Shown here: in pieces, positions 54,592-64,000 of the stretch
How positions within the stretch are numbered: the first letter of the stretch is position 1
Layout: each line of letters starts with the position of its first letter
Origin: Prostheceraeus crozeri
Taxonomy: Eukaryota > Platyhelminthes > Polycladida > Euryleptidae
Reading direction: 5' to 3'
DNA: 64,000 nt
Assembly (NCBI GenBank): GCA_907163375.1
Contig: CAJQUW010003382.1
Span: 52,483-116,482 of the forward strand
Program-made: the position numbers and the translations under genes
Notes under the pieces: generated by a model
Database searches by the model: none
Told to the model about the DNA's origin: nothing
The model's input: the letters and a program-made list of their open reading frames with translations, nothing else

Positions 54592-54895
54592 AGTCTTTAT
54601 ACAACATTTATTGAAATATGTGCATGAATGTGAAGCAATAGACTTTATACAACATCCACTGAAAATATATACATGAGCACACTTCAATAAACATTGCTAT
54701 ATACAAAAAGTCTTTTTACTTCGTGAAGGGTGGAAATATACAGGGATAGGAAAAATGTCTTTCAGTGGAAAAGTCATCACATGGGGAATGTACAGATGTG
54801 GACACATATTCACAAGGAAAAACAATCTCATGCGATACATAAAACAACAATGTTTATCTACAGAAATCAACATCAAAATACTAAGTTAAGGATGA
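54592..54895. other. Intergenic 3' region between convergent genes
   Basis: AT-rich; contains AATAAA at about 54688 and other A/T runs that can serve as polyadenylation signals for the plus-strand and minus-strand genes that converge here. Confidence 0.45.
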
Positions 54896-57800
54896 TTATG
54901 CTAAGACGTCTCCTGAATGTGGTAGTGTGGGTTTAATTCTTTTGGGTGGTGGTATGCCTGTATCAGGATGTCCATGTGGAAGAGATATGTTGTGTTCTAA
55001 CCAGCACCTCTTATCCTCCCATGCTGAAAGCGCCCGTTTCCTAAAAGTATGAGTTTTGATCTCATGCGACTTAGATTTTAAGGTTGTCATATTGACAAAC
55101 GTTATATTTTTATTTCTATAGGCTCCCTTGAAATTTTTATGTTTCATGTTAGAGACCAATGATCTTGATATGCCTTTAGCGCGCTTAATGGTATCATCAC
55201 TATCCTTTAATTTCATAGAATACATTTTAGGGCGGAGGAGAATCATTTCAGCTATCTCCTTCCCTGCTGTCTCATCCTTAAAACAAGCAAGTTTGGCCTT
55301 ATTTTTGATGGAGTATAGTGGATGATCAGTAGGATAATTTGATGTATCAAAATATCTTTCTAAAGATTTTCCTACTTCATTAAAATTTAAATCTTTTTGA
55401 GTGGTAATACCTAAGAAGAAACTATCTGTGTCACCACCCAACAAACGAACCTCTTTTACGAGAGGACACGGTTTTAGTATTTTATAGAAGAGTTGATACA
55501 TTTCAAGCTTGGAGTAATCTAGTACAGCTTGACCAATATAGATGGGTTTGCACAACTCAACTTCAGATTTTATCATTTTAACACCTATAAGGTCCTCATC
55601 GATAATGTCTCTATCGATGAATAGAGGTGATGAGGTCAATTTGTGATACTTTTGATCATCATTAACTAGTTTGTAGTTTACGCGCTTTCTAACATCCTCC
55701 ATCGTCTTACCAAATAGACTGTTGTTCTTATATTTATAAAAATCTTTTTCAAAATTATTTTGGGCTAGTGCACGTTTCTGGCTGTTGCTATCAATATATG
55801 GTTTGAGGAAGGCTTTCTGTCTAAATTTAATAATGCGGTGAACTCTTTATAAAATCATTCCCATTTCTAAATAAAATTTTAAGATGCTAAAGTGGACTAG
55901 ATAGTTTTCCTTATCATACTGGGTGAGTAAAAGTTTGCGGCAAGGCTTATACTTGGGTTGTCCACATGATTCTAAATCTTTATGAAATTGTTTCATAAAG
56001 TCGGAAAACATATCTTTACTCACTTCACCTGATTCGGGTGCGAGTGGAAAATCTACGGTTTTATGTTTAATATTATTTGGATAGATTAGATCTATCTCAA
56101 AATAATATCCCCAATCACCTTCATCTGGGATTGCTAGTATGTTAGAAGGGTTGGAGAAATGCTGAATTTCACTATCATCTAACCAGCTAAACTCAGAGTG
56201 AGGGAGTGGTTTGGATAGTGAACTACCATACAAATTATTTTGGTCATAATACTTAAGATGAGTCTGATCATTACCTACTGTTTCAGATTTTAACCTATGT
56301 TTATTTACAAATGTGAGACCACCGCGAATTCCTCGCTCAAATAAATTATACATCTCTGGATCTTGTAAGAGATGAATGGTGTCACCAGTAATTTTAAAAG
56401 CAGACTTAAATGACATGGCTGGCAGACTGACAAAGTGGACGGGATCTAACTTATCTTCTTCTAATGCCACTCGTCGAAACTCCTGAAATACATCAGCCAG
56501 CAAAAATACATCTAACTTAAGGTAGGCAATCATATATTCACCAAATGTATGGCAGTCAAATTTTATCCATGCATCTTGTGCATGATCATAATCTTCAGTC
56601 TTACATTGTGCGCCGGTCAAATCATTTTTAAATTTATCTATGGGCGGAAGAGAAGTCTAGCCGAGTTTACTAATCGCATCAAAATATGCATATGGAAAGA
56701 CTCCTTTCCGTGTGATGACTTCATCGGTTAGATTTGGATATTGTTTCTTAAGATTTTGTGTTAGTGGAAGAGACTTTAGATTTTGCACGAGAGTGGCCAG
56801 TGATGCAGTCATAAATTGGTAGGAATCTAAAAATTTTATATCAAAATAGACCGTCTTATTTTCTTTAGTTTTATCGACAGGCACTTTTGCTGTCATGGCC
56901 ATAAACTTCTCTCTCGTTTGTGCTATTACATCAAGCTTCCACTCTTTCATTTGACTAAACCTCCTTTTATTATCATATGGCTGTCGTAGCCCTTGAAATT
57001 ATGGAAAATGACGGGTAATGTACGCCGTTTCATCCTCAGCGAAAAATTGCATTTTGAACAGAGTGCGTTTCTAAATTTACCAGTGATGTGATCATGGTCG
57101 CGCACTTTCTTAATCTTATCATCGTCAAATGTTTTCCTACATTTGGGGCAAGCGTTGCAACTATCAAATTTTGCTTGATCATCTGCTGTCATATGCAATG
57201 ATCTGCGATAGAGTTCACCATCATACTTTTGTTGAAATTTTACAGCCTGTTCGAGGAATTGTAGGAATTGGTAAATATAATCCTCACCTTGCCAGACGCG
57301 CATTTTATTTTGCCTACTCCTAAAGTGATCATGCCATACTTCATAGCAGGAAATGGCTGCTGGTCGATGGATGTTATCATCGATATAACATTCGATGTCA
57401 GCATAGATGACACGAAGAGGACTTAGTTGATCACCATTCTCTCTATATGAAAACTCCTTATCTTTGGGCATGCGCTCCATTTGTAGTTTACCTCGCTTAC
57501 ACCATTCGTAATGAGTTTCAAATTTAGTTTTCCTCCTAAAGTGGCGAATACATCTGTCGCAGTAATATAACTCTCTACTAGAGTTTTCTAGGTGGTGGTA
57601 TAAGCGAGAGATTTTGGGAATACCGCAGTAGTGCCATTCCTCACTATCATCCTGTTTTACTAATAACAGGTTTACTGTACGTTCATAACAACTCGAACGC
57701 GAGTTGTAGCGCACACCCTTCAATCCTTTTTCCCAAACATGGAGAACTATTTTGATGTTGTTCAATTTTTCAAATTTTTCTATATCTTTAATTTTCATAT

Positions 57801-58628
57801 CGTCACTATTACAGTCATCGAAGTTTAATTCATTCTCCCACTGCCTATAGCTATATGTGCGATTTCGATTCGCATTGATGTCATTATAGTGGAGAATGGA
57901 GAGGACGGCATACTTAAAACATTGCGATTCGCAATCTACAGAAATGACTGCTGCTTTATTTCTTAAATTTTTCGGAAGTTTAAAGGAGCCTCGTCCAGGC
58001 CATCAAAAACGAGACCGCTATCGCGCTCGTTAAATTTATCTATGTTTAATTTTAATCCTTGGATATGAAAATTTATCCAAGACTCACAGTCTACAACTTC
58101 GGTTGCAGGAGAGGAGGGTATGTGAAACTCCAACCTCTCTATTATTTGTCCAGTATGGTGGTCGATTTTTACATATTTTATTTTAAGATAGATGAGCGCC
58201 TTCATCCTAAAATTGTCTAAATTGTTGAAGAGCGCTTCTATCAATGATGAATTTTGATGAAACCATTCCTCAAAGTTAGCAATGGTTTCTGAGGAGTCCA
58301 TCTGGTAGTTCCTCACTAAATTATTTATGGACACTTCAGTGAGTCGGATAGAGGAGGTACCGTTGGTGTAGGTATCGTTCGTGTGTGTATGTTGAAGTCT
58401 GTGCGAAGATAGTTCAAAACGTGTCTCGAAAGACTGAATGCATAAATCGCAAGAAAAGGAGACATCGTTAACAGAATCATCCCTACCTTCGGAGATTGAT
58501 GCCGGCTTAGGTCGACAAACACCTCGCTTGATGTGTCGGGTGAGATCACGCTTCCTCGTGAAGATGTGTCCACAGTCAGCACATTGCCGATCGTTGCCAT
58601 GTCGCGACAATGTTGAATGGACTCGCAC
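54896..58628 (-). pseudogene. POLB: Protein-primed DNA polymerase B (Polinton), broken
   Basis: The minus strand encodes, in order: two C2H2 zinc fingers (CADCGHIFTRKRDLTRHIKRG and CDLCIQSFETRFELSSHR), the Polinton N-terminal domain, exonuclease motifs (YADIECYI; FHNFKGYDSHMI; YLKLDVFLLADVF), palm motif A (YYDQNNLYGSSL), a region with KTMEDVRKRVNYK, and motif C (GGDTDSFFLG). This is the replicative polymerase of the element. The reading frame is interrupted about four times. Near its 5' end at least one further short intron is suggested beyond the 67-bp leader intron. It is the main evidence that the element is dead. Confidence 0.92.
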
Positions 58629-58766
58629 GAGATGGAACTCACATCACCTGAAAGAGAAATCATTCTTTCATCTCTGTTCAAGTCTCAGTGTATTGTTACA
58701 ACCTACCTTGACTCAACAACTCTAAACTTTCCTCGAGAAGGGAGGGTGTTGGTGATGAAGTTGATG

Positions 58767-59060
58767 CCTGAAATTGAGGAAGATGCTATTAGCCACACGT
58801 TTGAGGGAGATGAGAGAGGAAATTTTCAACTTACCATTTCAATGAAATCAAGTTTAAGGTTGATACTTCAACAAGATAGAGACTTCACTCAAATTTGGAA
58901 TTCACGAGATAGCAGTTCACTTGTACACCTCAAATAATAACAGAATTCGCTAAAGAACACTTCACTTATACGTCTCAAAGACAGAGTGAAATGACACGAA
59001 TGTCACTTTGCATATATACTTTCATATTCATCATTCATTGGCTGTTCATTCTGATTGGTT
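58767..59060 (-). promoter_or_regulatory. Leftward promoter (TATA, two CCAAT) and 67-bp leader intron of the polymerase gene
   Basis: Read on the minus strand: CCAAT words near 59060 and 59036, TATATATG near 59014, and then an ATG at 58837-58835 followed directly by GTAAGT (58834). The intron ends TTTCAG at 58768, joining to GCATC. The left-arm promoter has the same layout, with a 68-bp intron and the same 'GCATC' after the acceptor. Confidence 0.55.
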
Positions 59061-59115
59061 GCTTGTTGATACTTAAGAATTAGAAAACATTTCAAAGTTA
59101 TTATTCACAGTCAGC

Positions 59116-59560
59116 ATGACAAGTCCTCCGACCACACCAAACACAAAATTCTCTTCTCCATGCTCAACACCAAAGGCGCTCGTTGCACCAAACGCTCCAA
59201 CGAAGGGGAAGGTAGAGAAGGTGTACCGACTGGACAATATCAGAAAGTTGTCATTAGCAGCGGATGAGGAAGAGGAGAGTGTATGTGAGAAGGAGTGTCC
59301 CGACTTAACAGGCGTGAGGTGGAAGTATCTCCAGTACGATACTGACGATGTGATGGAGATCACCAGCACGAAATTCCTCCACCAATTATGGGAGTGGTAC
59401 ACCCCTAACTCCCAGCCACGAACTATAGCGGAGTGGGAGTATATTGACAAAGTGAGGCTCGCAGTGTAAGAACGATTAAAGCAAGTGAACTGTTTTTGTG
59501 ATCTATGTGAAGCCAGACTCTGGGACGATATTGATGATGAAGACCTTTTGAAATACATGC
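59116..59560 (+). pseudogene. Polinton B copy of the small right-arm protein, broken
   Basis: Second copy of the gene at 1-437. The N-terminal Ser/Thr/Pro-rich half (SSPCSTPKALVAPNAP) and the core DLTGVRWKYLQYD…WEWYTPNSQPRT are well conserved, followed by the C-terminal Cys region and an AATAAA near 59564. The reading frame is not whole in this copy. The function is unknown. Its 5' flank shares the divergent CCAAT region with the polymerase promoter. Confidence 0.6.
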
Positions 59561-59637
59561 CATAATAAATTTTTATTTCATATTATCTCTGCTTTCATAC
59601 TGAATTACTTGAATGGGGCTTCAGTGGATGATTTAAG

Positions 59638-60306
59638 CATGTATACTTTTTCATTTGGTAATAGTAACACGCTTAGTCTAACTTGCAAATCTTATAACAT
59701 TTCATATGGGTGATGATGGTAGTTGATGGTAGATGAAATAGTGTTAAATAAAATTAAGATAGCTTACACTTCTGATACAGGGATAGCAATCGACTGCGAT
59801 CCATGTGTAAAGAGCTTGTTAGACTACGAAAGAGAGAATTGTGTTATGTTGCGTGTGGCGCGTGAGTGTCCTCCCATTTCATTCCATTCATCAATTCGTC
59901 TCATTGATAGAGACAGGTAGAACTCATGGTTCTCATAACGTATGCAATGGAAAGTTTTAGGCAACCTTCGACAGTTGGCTAAATGTCGCCCTGGCGCGAA
60001 TGCATACTACGTTGAGACAGAGGCAATCACTTGCAAACATGACGCAGAGAGGTTTAACAAGATTGACCATTGCCGAATGTCCCTTGCGGTATACATAGCT
60101 ACGGGTTTCACCGCCGCCCTTGACAGGAACGCCCGTCGAAAGGAAGTATTACACCGAACTTCATTTGCAACGTTCAAGTTGACTGATAGCAGATTCAACT
60201 TAATGATAGTATTCGCCAGTCCGAAGACTGCCTAGGGCAAACCGCGTGGAGGTTCTATCATGTCTTGCCCCATGGTGGCCCTTAAGAGAGCCGGTGGTTC
60301 GTTCTC
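59638..60306 (+). pseudogene. Polinton B copy of the second small right-arm protein, broken
   Basis: About 98-99% identical to 1020-1577 over most of its length, a far higher identity than the flanking genes. It carries the single copy of the 205-bp unit (59638-59828) and then frames with CDPCVKSLLDYEREN, CKHDAERFNKIDHCRMS and FKLTDSRFNLMIVF. No known family. The plus-strand frame ends at or inside the 140-bp module. Confidence 0.4.
60168..60306. repeat. 140-bp right-arm module, copy 4 (Polinton B)
   Basis: Matches copies 1-3 in element A. On the minus strand it follows the likely last exon of the coiled-coil gene ('ctttacagacatccaagag' near 60390 looks like its acceptor). Confidence 0.9.
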
Positions 60307-60432
60307 GGGGTGTGTGGTAGGGACTCAGGCTTGCTGTTTCGACTGTGGCTCCGCAACGGGGCGGGTGGTCGCTTCTCTTGGATGTCTGTAAAGAAAGAAG
60401 TAGTCGAGTTATCATCTTACATTTTAATTTAG

Positions 60433-61436
60433 TCATTTTTTACTTACAGATCTTCTCGGACGCTTCCTCATAAAGGAAATTCGAGATCGGATCACGATGA
60501 TCGAAGGTGAAGTGTAGGACACTCCACCCCTTTCTTCACCCGAGAGTAGCATTTCATCCCCTCTTCCACGCTCGTACAAGAGAGGAGTTTCTGCTACTCT
60601 CCCCTTTCTAATAGGGATGTGCAGACGACTGGAACGCACCCTTCGATCGCGATCCACCAGCTGCGCCGAACGGTGCAGCTCGTGGTTCGTCTCGACAACC
60701 TTGGCCATCTGCACACGGAGTCTCTCCACTTCCTCCTTCAACCTTCGGATCTCCTTCTCCCTACTGTCCCTCTCTGCTAGCAAAGCCTCGTCTCTGGCGT
60801 TCCCCTCGAGAGTCTTGAGCCTCTCCTGCTCCAACTCGCCATACCGCTCGCTTAATCTCTCCTTCACCTTCTTCATCTCTCCGGCCACGTTCTTTAGGTC
60901 CTCATACTTTGCCTTGTATGAGAAGGCCTCCTCCTTCAACTTCTCCACCTCTTTCTTTAGTCTATCCCGTTCGGCGATCACCGCGGGCGCTTGACAAAAT
61001 TGCGACATTGTGTTGCAATTCCGCTCGCAGTTACGGCTGTAGGGGTCTCGCGATCGAGGTCGACGTCCTCGATAGGTTGCGACTGTAGCTCTCCCTCCTC
61101 CTCCTCACTATCGCTGCTGGACAGCGAGCTCTCGCTACTAAGCGAGGATACAGCGGCAATCGCTTCAATGGCGGATTGTAGCTCAGTGGCCTCAGTGGTG
61201 AAGAGTGAACTCCGTTCTTCTTCGCCTACTTCGCCTGTTTGACACTCGCTGTGTTCTGAGTGCCAATCCTCCAGCCGCTCACTTAAGCGACTGACTTTGT
61301 GGGCTCCGCAATAGTAGCGAGCGACCCCTATCTGTTTCTTGTTAGTGCAAGCGTGTTTCTTGAAGGCGTCAGCTCGGAATACCTTCCGGCATTGACACAG
61401 TTTGAAACTGGTCTTCATATTATTGTATTTCGGCAT
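60433..61436 (-). pseudogene. Polinton B zinc-finger/coiled-coil protein
   Basis: Counterpart of 2675-3910. The head (KLCQCRKVFRADAFKKHACTNKK, then YYCGAHK) keeps the Cys-x-Cys…His-x-Cys pattern. An acidic Ser-rich linker (SSESSLSSSDSEEEEG) follows, and then a Lys/Glu coiled coil of more than 100 residues. Overall residue identity with copy A is low even though adjacent blocks are nearly identical, so it evolves fast. The reading frame is not continuous. A GTAAGT donor at the end suggests a small last exon. Confidence 0.6.
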
Positions 61437-61468
61437 TTCTGAAGCGAAAAACGGAAAACAATGATTTT

Positions 61469-61730
61469 ACACTTAGTGAGGAATGATAGATTTGAGTATA
61501 GTGAGTGGCACTCGATCCCGTCGACAGCCCGAAGGCCTTGTACTGATCACTAGGGAAGTGAGAGATCTTCCCCGATACCCGCTATTTACAGCTGAAGACA
61601 TCATTGTCACTTCCCCGAAGTGGTAACAGCAACGCCGAGTCAAAGGTAGTGAACAGTAGCTGGGATCTAACCCCTCAAAGCTGCCTTAGACTTAGTTGAA
61701 TTTGAAATCTGATAGCACATTTGAACTTAG
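61469..61730. repeat. Conserved ~235-bp element, copy 3
   Basis: About 97% identical to the two copies in Polinton A, in the same place between the ATG and the TATA/donor of the coiled-coil gene. Confidence 0.85.
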
Positions 61731-62469
61731 CATACTTGAAAACCTTGAGGAAACATCCCAAGTTATTGCTTTGATCAGCTTGATAGCAAGCCGTAGAAAG
61801 CTTGATTCACCAGCATTTTGCAATGGAGATGTTTAGAGGCCACCCATGACAAGATAGCTAAAACTCAACCGATTGGCGTTCAAAGTGCTACGTTGAGAAC
61901 TGTGTCAAATGCCCAACATGAGACATGAGTTGCCCCAGCGGTTTCGGTCTAAACTATGACACACTCCCTTGCCACACTTATCACTACGGCATCGTCCGCC
62001 GTCCCGAAGGAACACCCTGTCAGTGGAATATTAAAGCAAAACTCTCCGTGTCTTGCTCGCTTTCAGTGAAAAGCCGCTATACCATGAGAAGACTGGGCTC
62101 AGACATCATTAAAAATGCTTTCATTGACTTCAGCAGGGTCGAAAACCCCAGAAAACCTCCAAAAATAGTGAATTTAAAATTTTCAACTTTTTAGCACTAC
62201 TTATGAAATTTTATAAGTAGTCTATCACTTAGGGCAGGTCAATAGCGACGGAACCTTTTTTGAATCAAGTCAAACGGACTTGTAGAAGCAAAGTTACAAG
62301 CCTTTAAAGTTTTGGAGTCTTTTATGGCCTGGAGACGAAGGCCATCTCCTGGCAAACCTCTAAGTCTGACGGCTTAGCTGATATCAGCAATGAAATTTTC
62401 TAAGTCGGTTTCTATCAGAAACTCGGGATTTGGAATGTCCGAAGCTATCATCGGAGCTCAGACAGACGA

Positions 62470-62530
62470 CTTACCGTTGGCAATCTCTCGTCTGAATGAC
62501 AAGTCTCTGTCGGTTCCCAGCTTATATAGT
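62470..62530 (-). promoter_or_regulatory. TATA box and leader splice donor of Polinton B coiled-coil gene
   Basis: Minus strand: CTATATAAG at 62521-62529, then a CG|GTAAGT donor at 62474. The acceptor 'cgcttcag' is two bases before the ATG at 61436. The predicted leader intron is about 1.0 kb and contains the conserved ~235-bp element. Confidence 0.5.
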
Positions 62531-62639
62531 GTGTGGCGATCAGCTGATGACGTAATACCCATCATCCAAACACTAAAAACCCGTCTATCTCCGGTTCTAG
62601 TGCTCCGATTGAGCTGGAAATACACCATTTCCATGTAGA

Positions 62640-62861
62640 ATTTGACGCTGAATCCGAATCTGGCCTCCGTTTTCCCATCCGATGCTTCGTTTTGGCTCTA
62701 CAGTAGGCAGCCATCGCAAAAATTCTAACGTTTTTTCGAAAAATGTTGAAAATTTTTCTCTCCGATTGACTTTAAAACTCTCCGATTGACTTGAAACTCA
62801 CCATACAGATAGAGACTTTCACGCTGATTCCAAATCTGAAATCCGTTTTCCCATCCGATTA
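62640..62861. repeat. Right terminal inverted repeat of Polinton B (incomplete)
   Basis: Shares 'acgctgaatccgaatctggc' and 'gatgcttcgtttt' with the reverse complement of 41690-41960. It then shows a small duplication ('ctctccgattgactt') and stops matching at about 62861 without the terminal G tract seen in element A. Confidence 0.75.
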
Positions 62862-62864
62862 CTA

Positions 62865-64000
62865 CTCATGTTCTTAGAACCTTGATTCCACCACACTCAT
62901 GTCGAAGCAAAAGATGGTTGTTTCTTCGAGTTCGAACACAGCGTAGAGTGGATGGCTTTATTTTCTCTTGTGCAAAGATGTATAATGAGGCAATACCAGC
63001 TTCATTGTAAATTTTGTATTTGTCACAACATTTACGACCTAATTTTGCAATTGATTTTGGACCTCCTCCGATTCTCAATTTGGGTTCGTTTTTGTTCTCA
63101 ATAAACGCATATTTACTTTACAAAATAAGTTCAGGGTGTCCGTGCTCTTGAAAGTCCTTGAACGACCTTGAAAATGGACAGGTGTCATTGAACCTTGAAA
63201 ATTGGGAAGTGCAGTTGTAAGAGTTATAAATACTTGAATTTTGTGAGCTGTCATCGAAAATTTTGGACTGTTGGAGGTGAAATGTGCAACTGTGTACCCT
63301 GATGGTGACGGTCAGTCAATAGAAACCTCTTCCCAAGCTCATCACTCCTGTCTCTCGAACAGTCGGAATCGGCTCGCCTCTCAGATCAAAACAGATATAT
63401 ATGCGTATAAGCTTATGCTTTTCAACAATTATATATAGTGACCTTTCTCTTCTGTTCTGTGGCTTCAATTTTATCCCACACCACGCAACATGTTCACGCA
63501 ACCTGTTGAGAATATCTGAGACACACCTGGAGTCATCTTCTATAGACGCCTCAAATCGTCCAGTCTTCGTATTGTTGCTGCTTCCGCTAGTCCTGATATT
63601 TATTTGTATGACCAGGACAAACAGAATGGGAGAAATGGCACATAAGCGATTCTTCTTTCACTTCCTAGCCGACAGATAGTCATGCACCGACTATTGGTAC
63701 TGAAACGGAAGCGGTTGCATCGAAATAGATGCATGTGATACATTCATTTAGCGTTTGAGGCATGTGAAAAATTCAAGAGCGAACTAGTAATAAGACTTTG
63801 ACACTCCACAATGTTATTAGACAACGATGTCTTAGACGATGTTATTAGACAAAATGCGCTCATCTAATCAATTGATTAATTAATTTATAATGCATATTTG
63901 TTGAATGAATTTGTTTTTATAAACAAAATTCTTTTATCATGATTTGATTTTACCAAAGATAAAACAAATCTACGATTAAAACGAAAAAGCTTTGTTATTT
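62865..64000. other. Presumed host flank, no gene seen
   Basis: Ordinary AT-rich sequence beyond the right terminal repeat. Small open frames on both strands lack motifs, and I found no repeat shared with the rest of the window. Confidence 0.4.

Larger units (their letters stand above)
41188..62861 (+). mobile_element. Polinton/Maverick element B, nearly full length (fossil)
   Basis: About 21.7 kb with terminal inverted repeats (left 41188-42570, right about 62640-62861) and the hallmark Polinton set: protein-primed DNA polymerase B, chromodomain integrase of retroviral type, packaging ATPase, adenain-like protease and a capsid-protein gene. Most frames are open. The polymerase and right-arm genes are broken, with roughly five or six breaks overall, and the outer part of the right terminal repeat is not matched. 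It is therefore a young but dead copy. A second copy's right arm is at 1-6846 in the same orientation. Unusual cargo includes TBP-like and PC4-like proteins. The 6-bp target duplication expected for the family could not be identified. Confidence 0.93.

Noticed and set aside
58617-58937. 106-residue plus-strand frame opposite the polymerase 5' end
   Set aside because: It is antisense to the promoter, leader intron and first exons of the polymerase gene, and no motif is seen.

Overview
The window looks like nuclear DNA of an animal, probably an aquatic invertebrate. It is AT-rich, its introns are of GT-AG type, and it carries protein-primed Polinton elements, hAT transposons, a CR1/L2-like LINE and many low-copy repeats. 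Frequent 'taggcc(ta)' words hint at a marine deuterostome, but this is weak and I do not name a species. I found no rRNA, tRNA or CRISPR, and no convincing intact single-copy host gene.

Layout. (1) 1-6846 is the right arm of a Polinton/Maverick (element A); its left part lies outside the window. (2) 6.85-27 kb is gene-poor DNA with minisatellites, tandem and dispersed duplications, a 500-bp foldback repeat and a hAT tail. (3) 27.08-32.47 kb (minus strand) is the decayed, intron-containing relic of a multicopy gene family with an XPG/FEN1-like nuclease domain. (4) 34.38-41.05 kb is a nest: a short inverted-repeat pair encloses a hAT element (34493-40661, perfect 8-bp target duplication), into which a CR1/L2-like LINE has inserted. 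(5) 41188-62861 is a nearly full-length Polinton (element B, about 21.7 kb) of the same family and orientation as A. (6) 62.86-64 kb shows no gene.

Element B carries a rightward block: three unknown genes, two small RING-like proteins, a free-standing relative of the polymerase N-terminal domain, a basic core-like protein, the packaging ATPase, a conserved protein, a Cys-rich protein, a chromodomain integrase, a pVI-like protein, the capsid protein and an adenain-like protease. A short leftward block follows with a TATA-binding-protein (TBP) homologue and two PC4-like proteins. Next come two members of a conserved Polinton family, the protein-primed DNA polymerase B on the minus strand, and a right arm with a small plus-strand gene and a zinc-finger/coiled-coil gene on the minus strand. 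Most reading frames are open. The polymerase and the right arm are broken, with roughly five or six breaks in total, so the copy is a fairly young fossil.

Three points deserve attention. The TBP-like and PC4-like genes sit together as a compact leftward cluster, which suggests a transcription-initiation module carried by the element. The right arms show a cassette-like structure, in which each leftward TATA-driven gene ends in the same ~140-bp module; A has two extra cassettes there that B lacks. Both main arms of B appear to start with TATA/CCAAT promoters and an ATG directly followed by a 67-68-bp leader intron.
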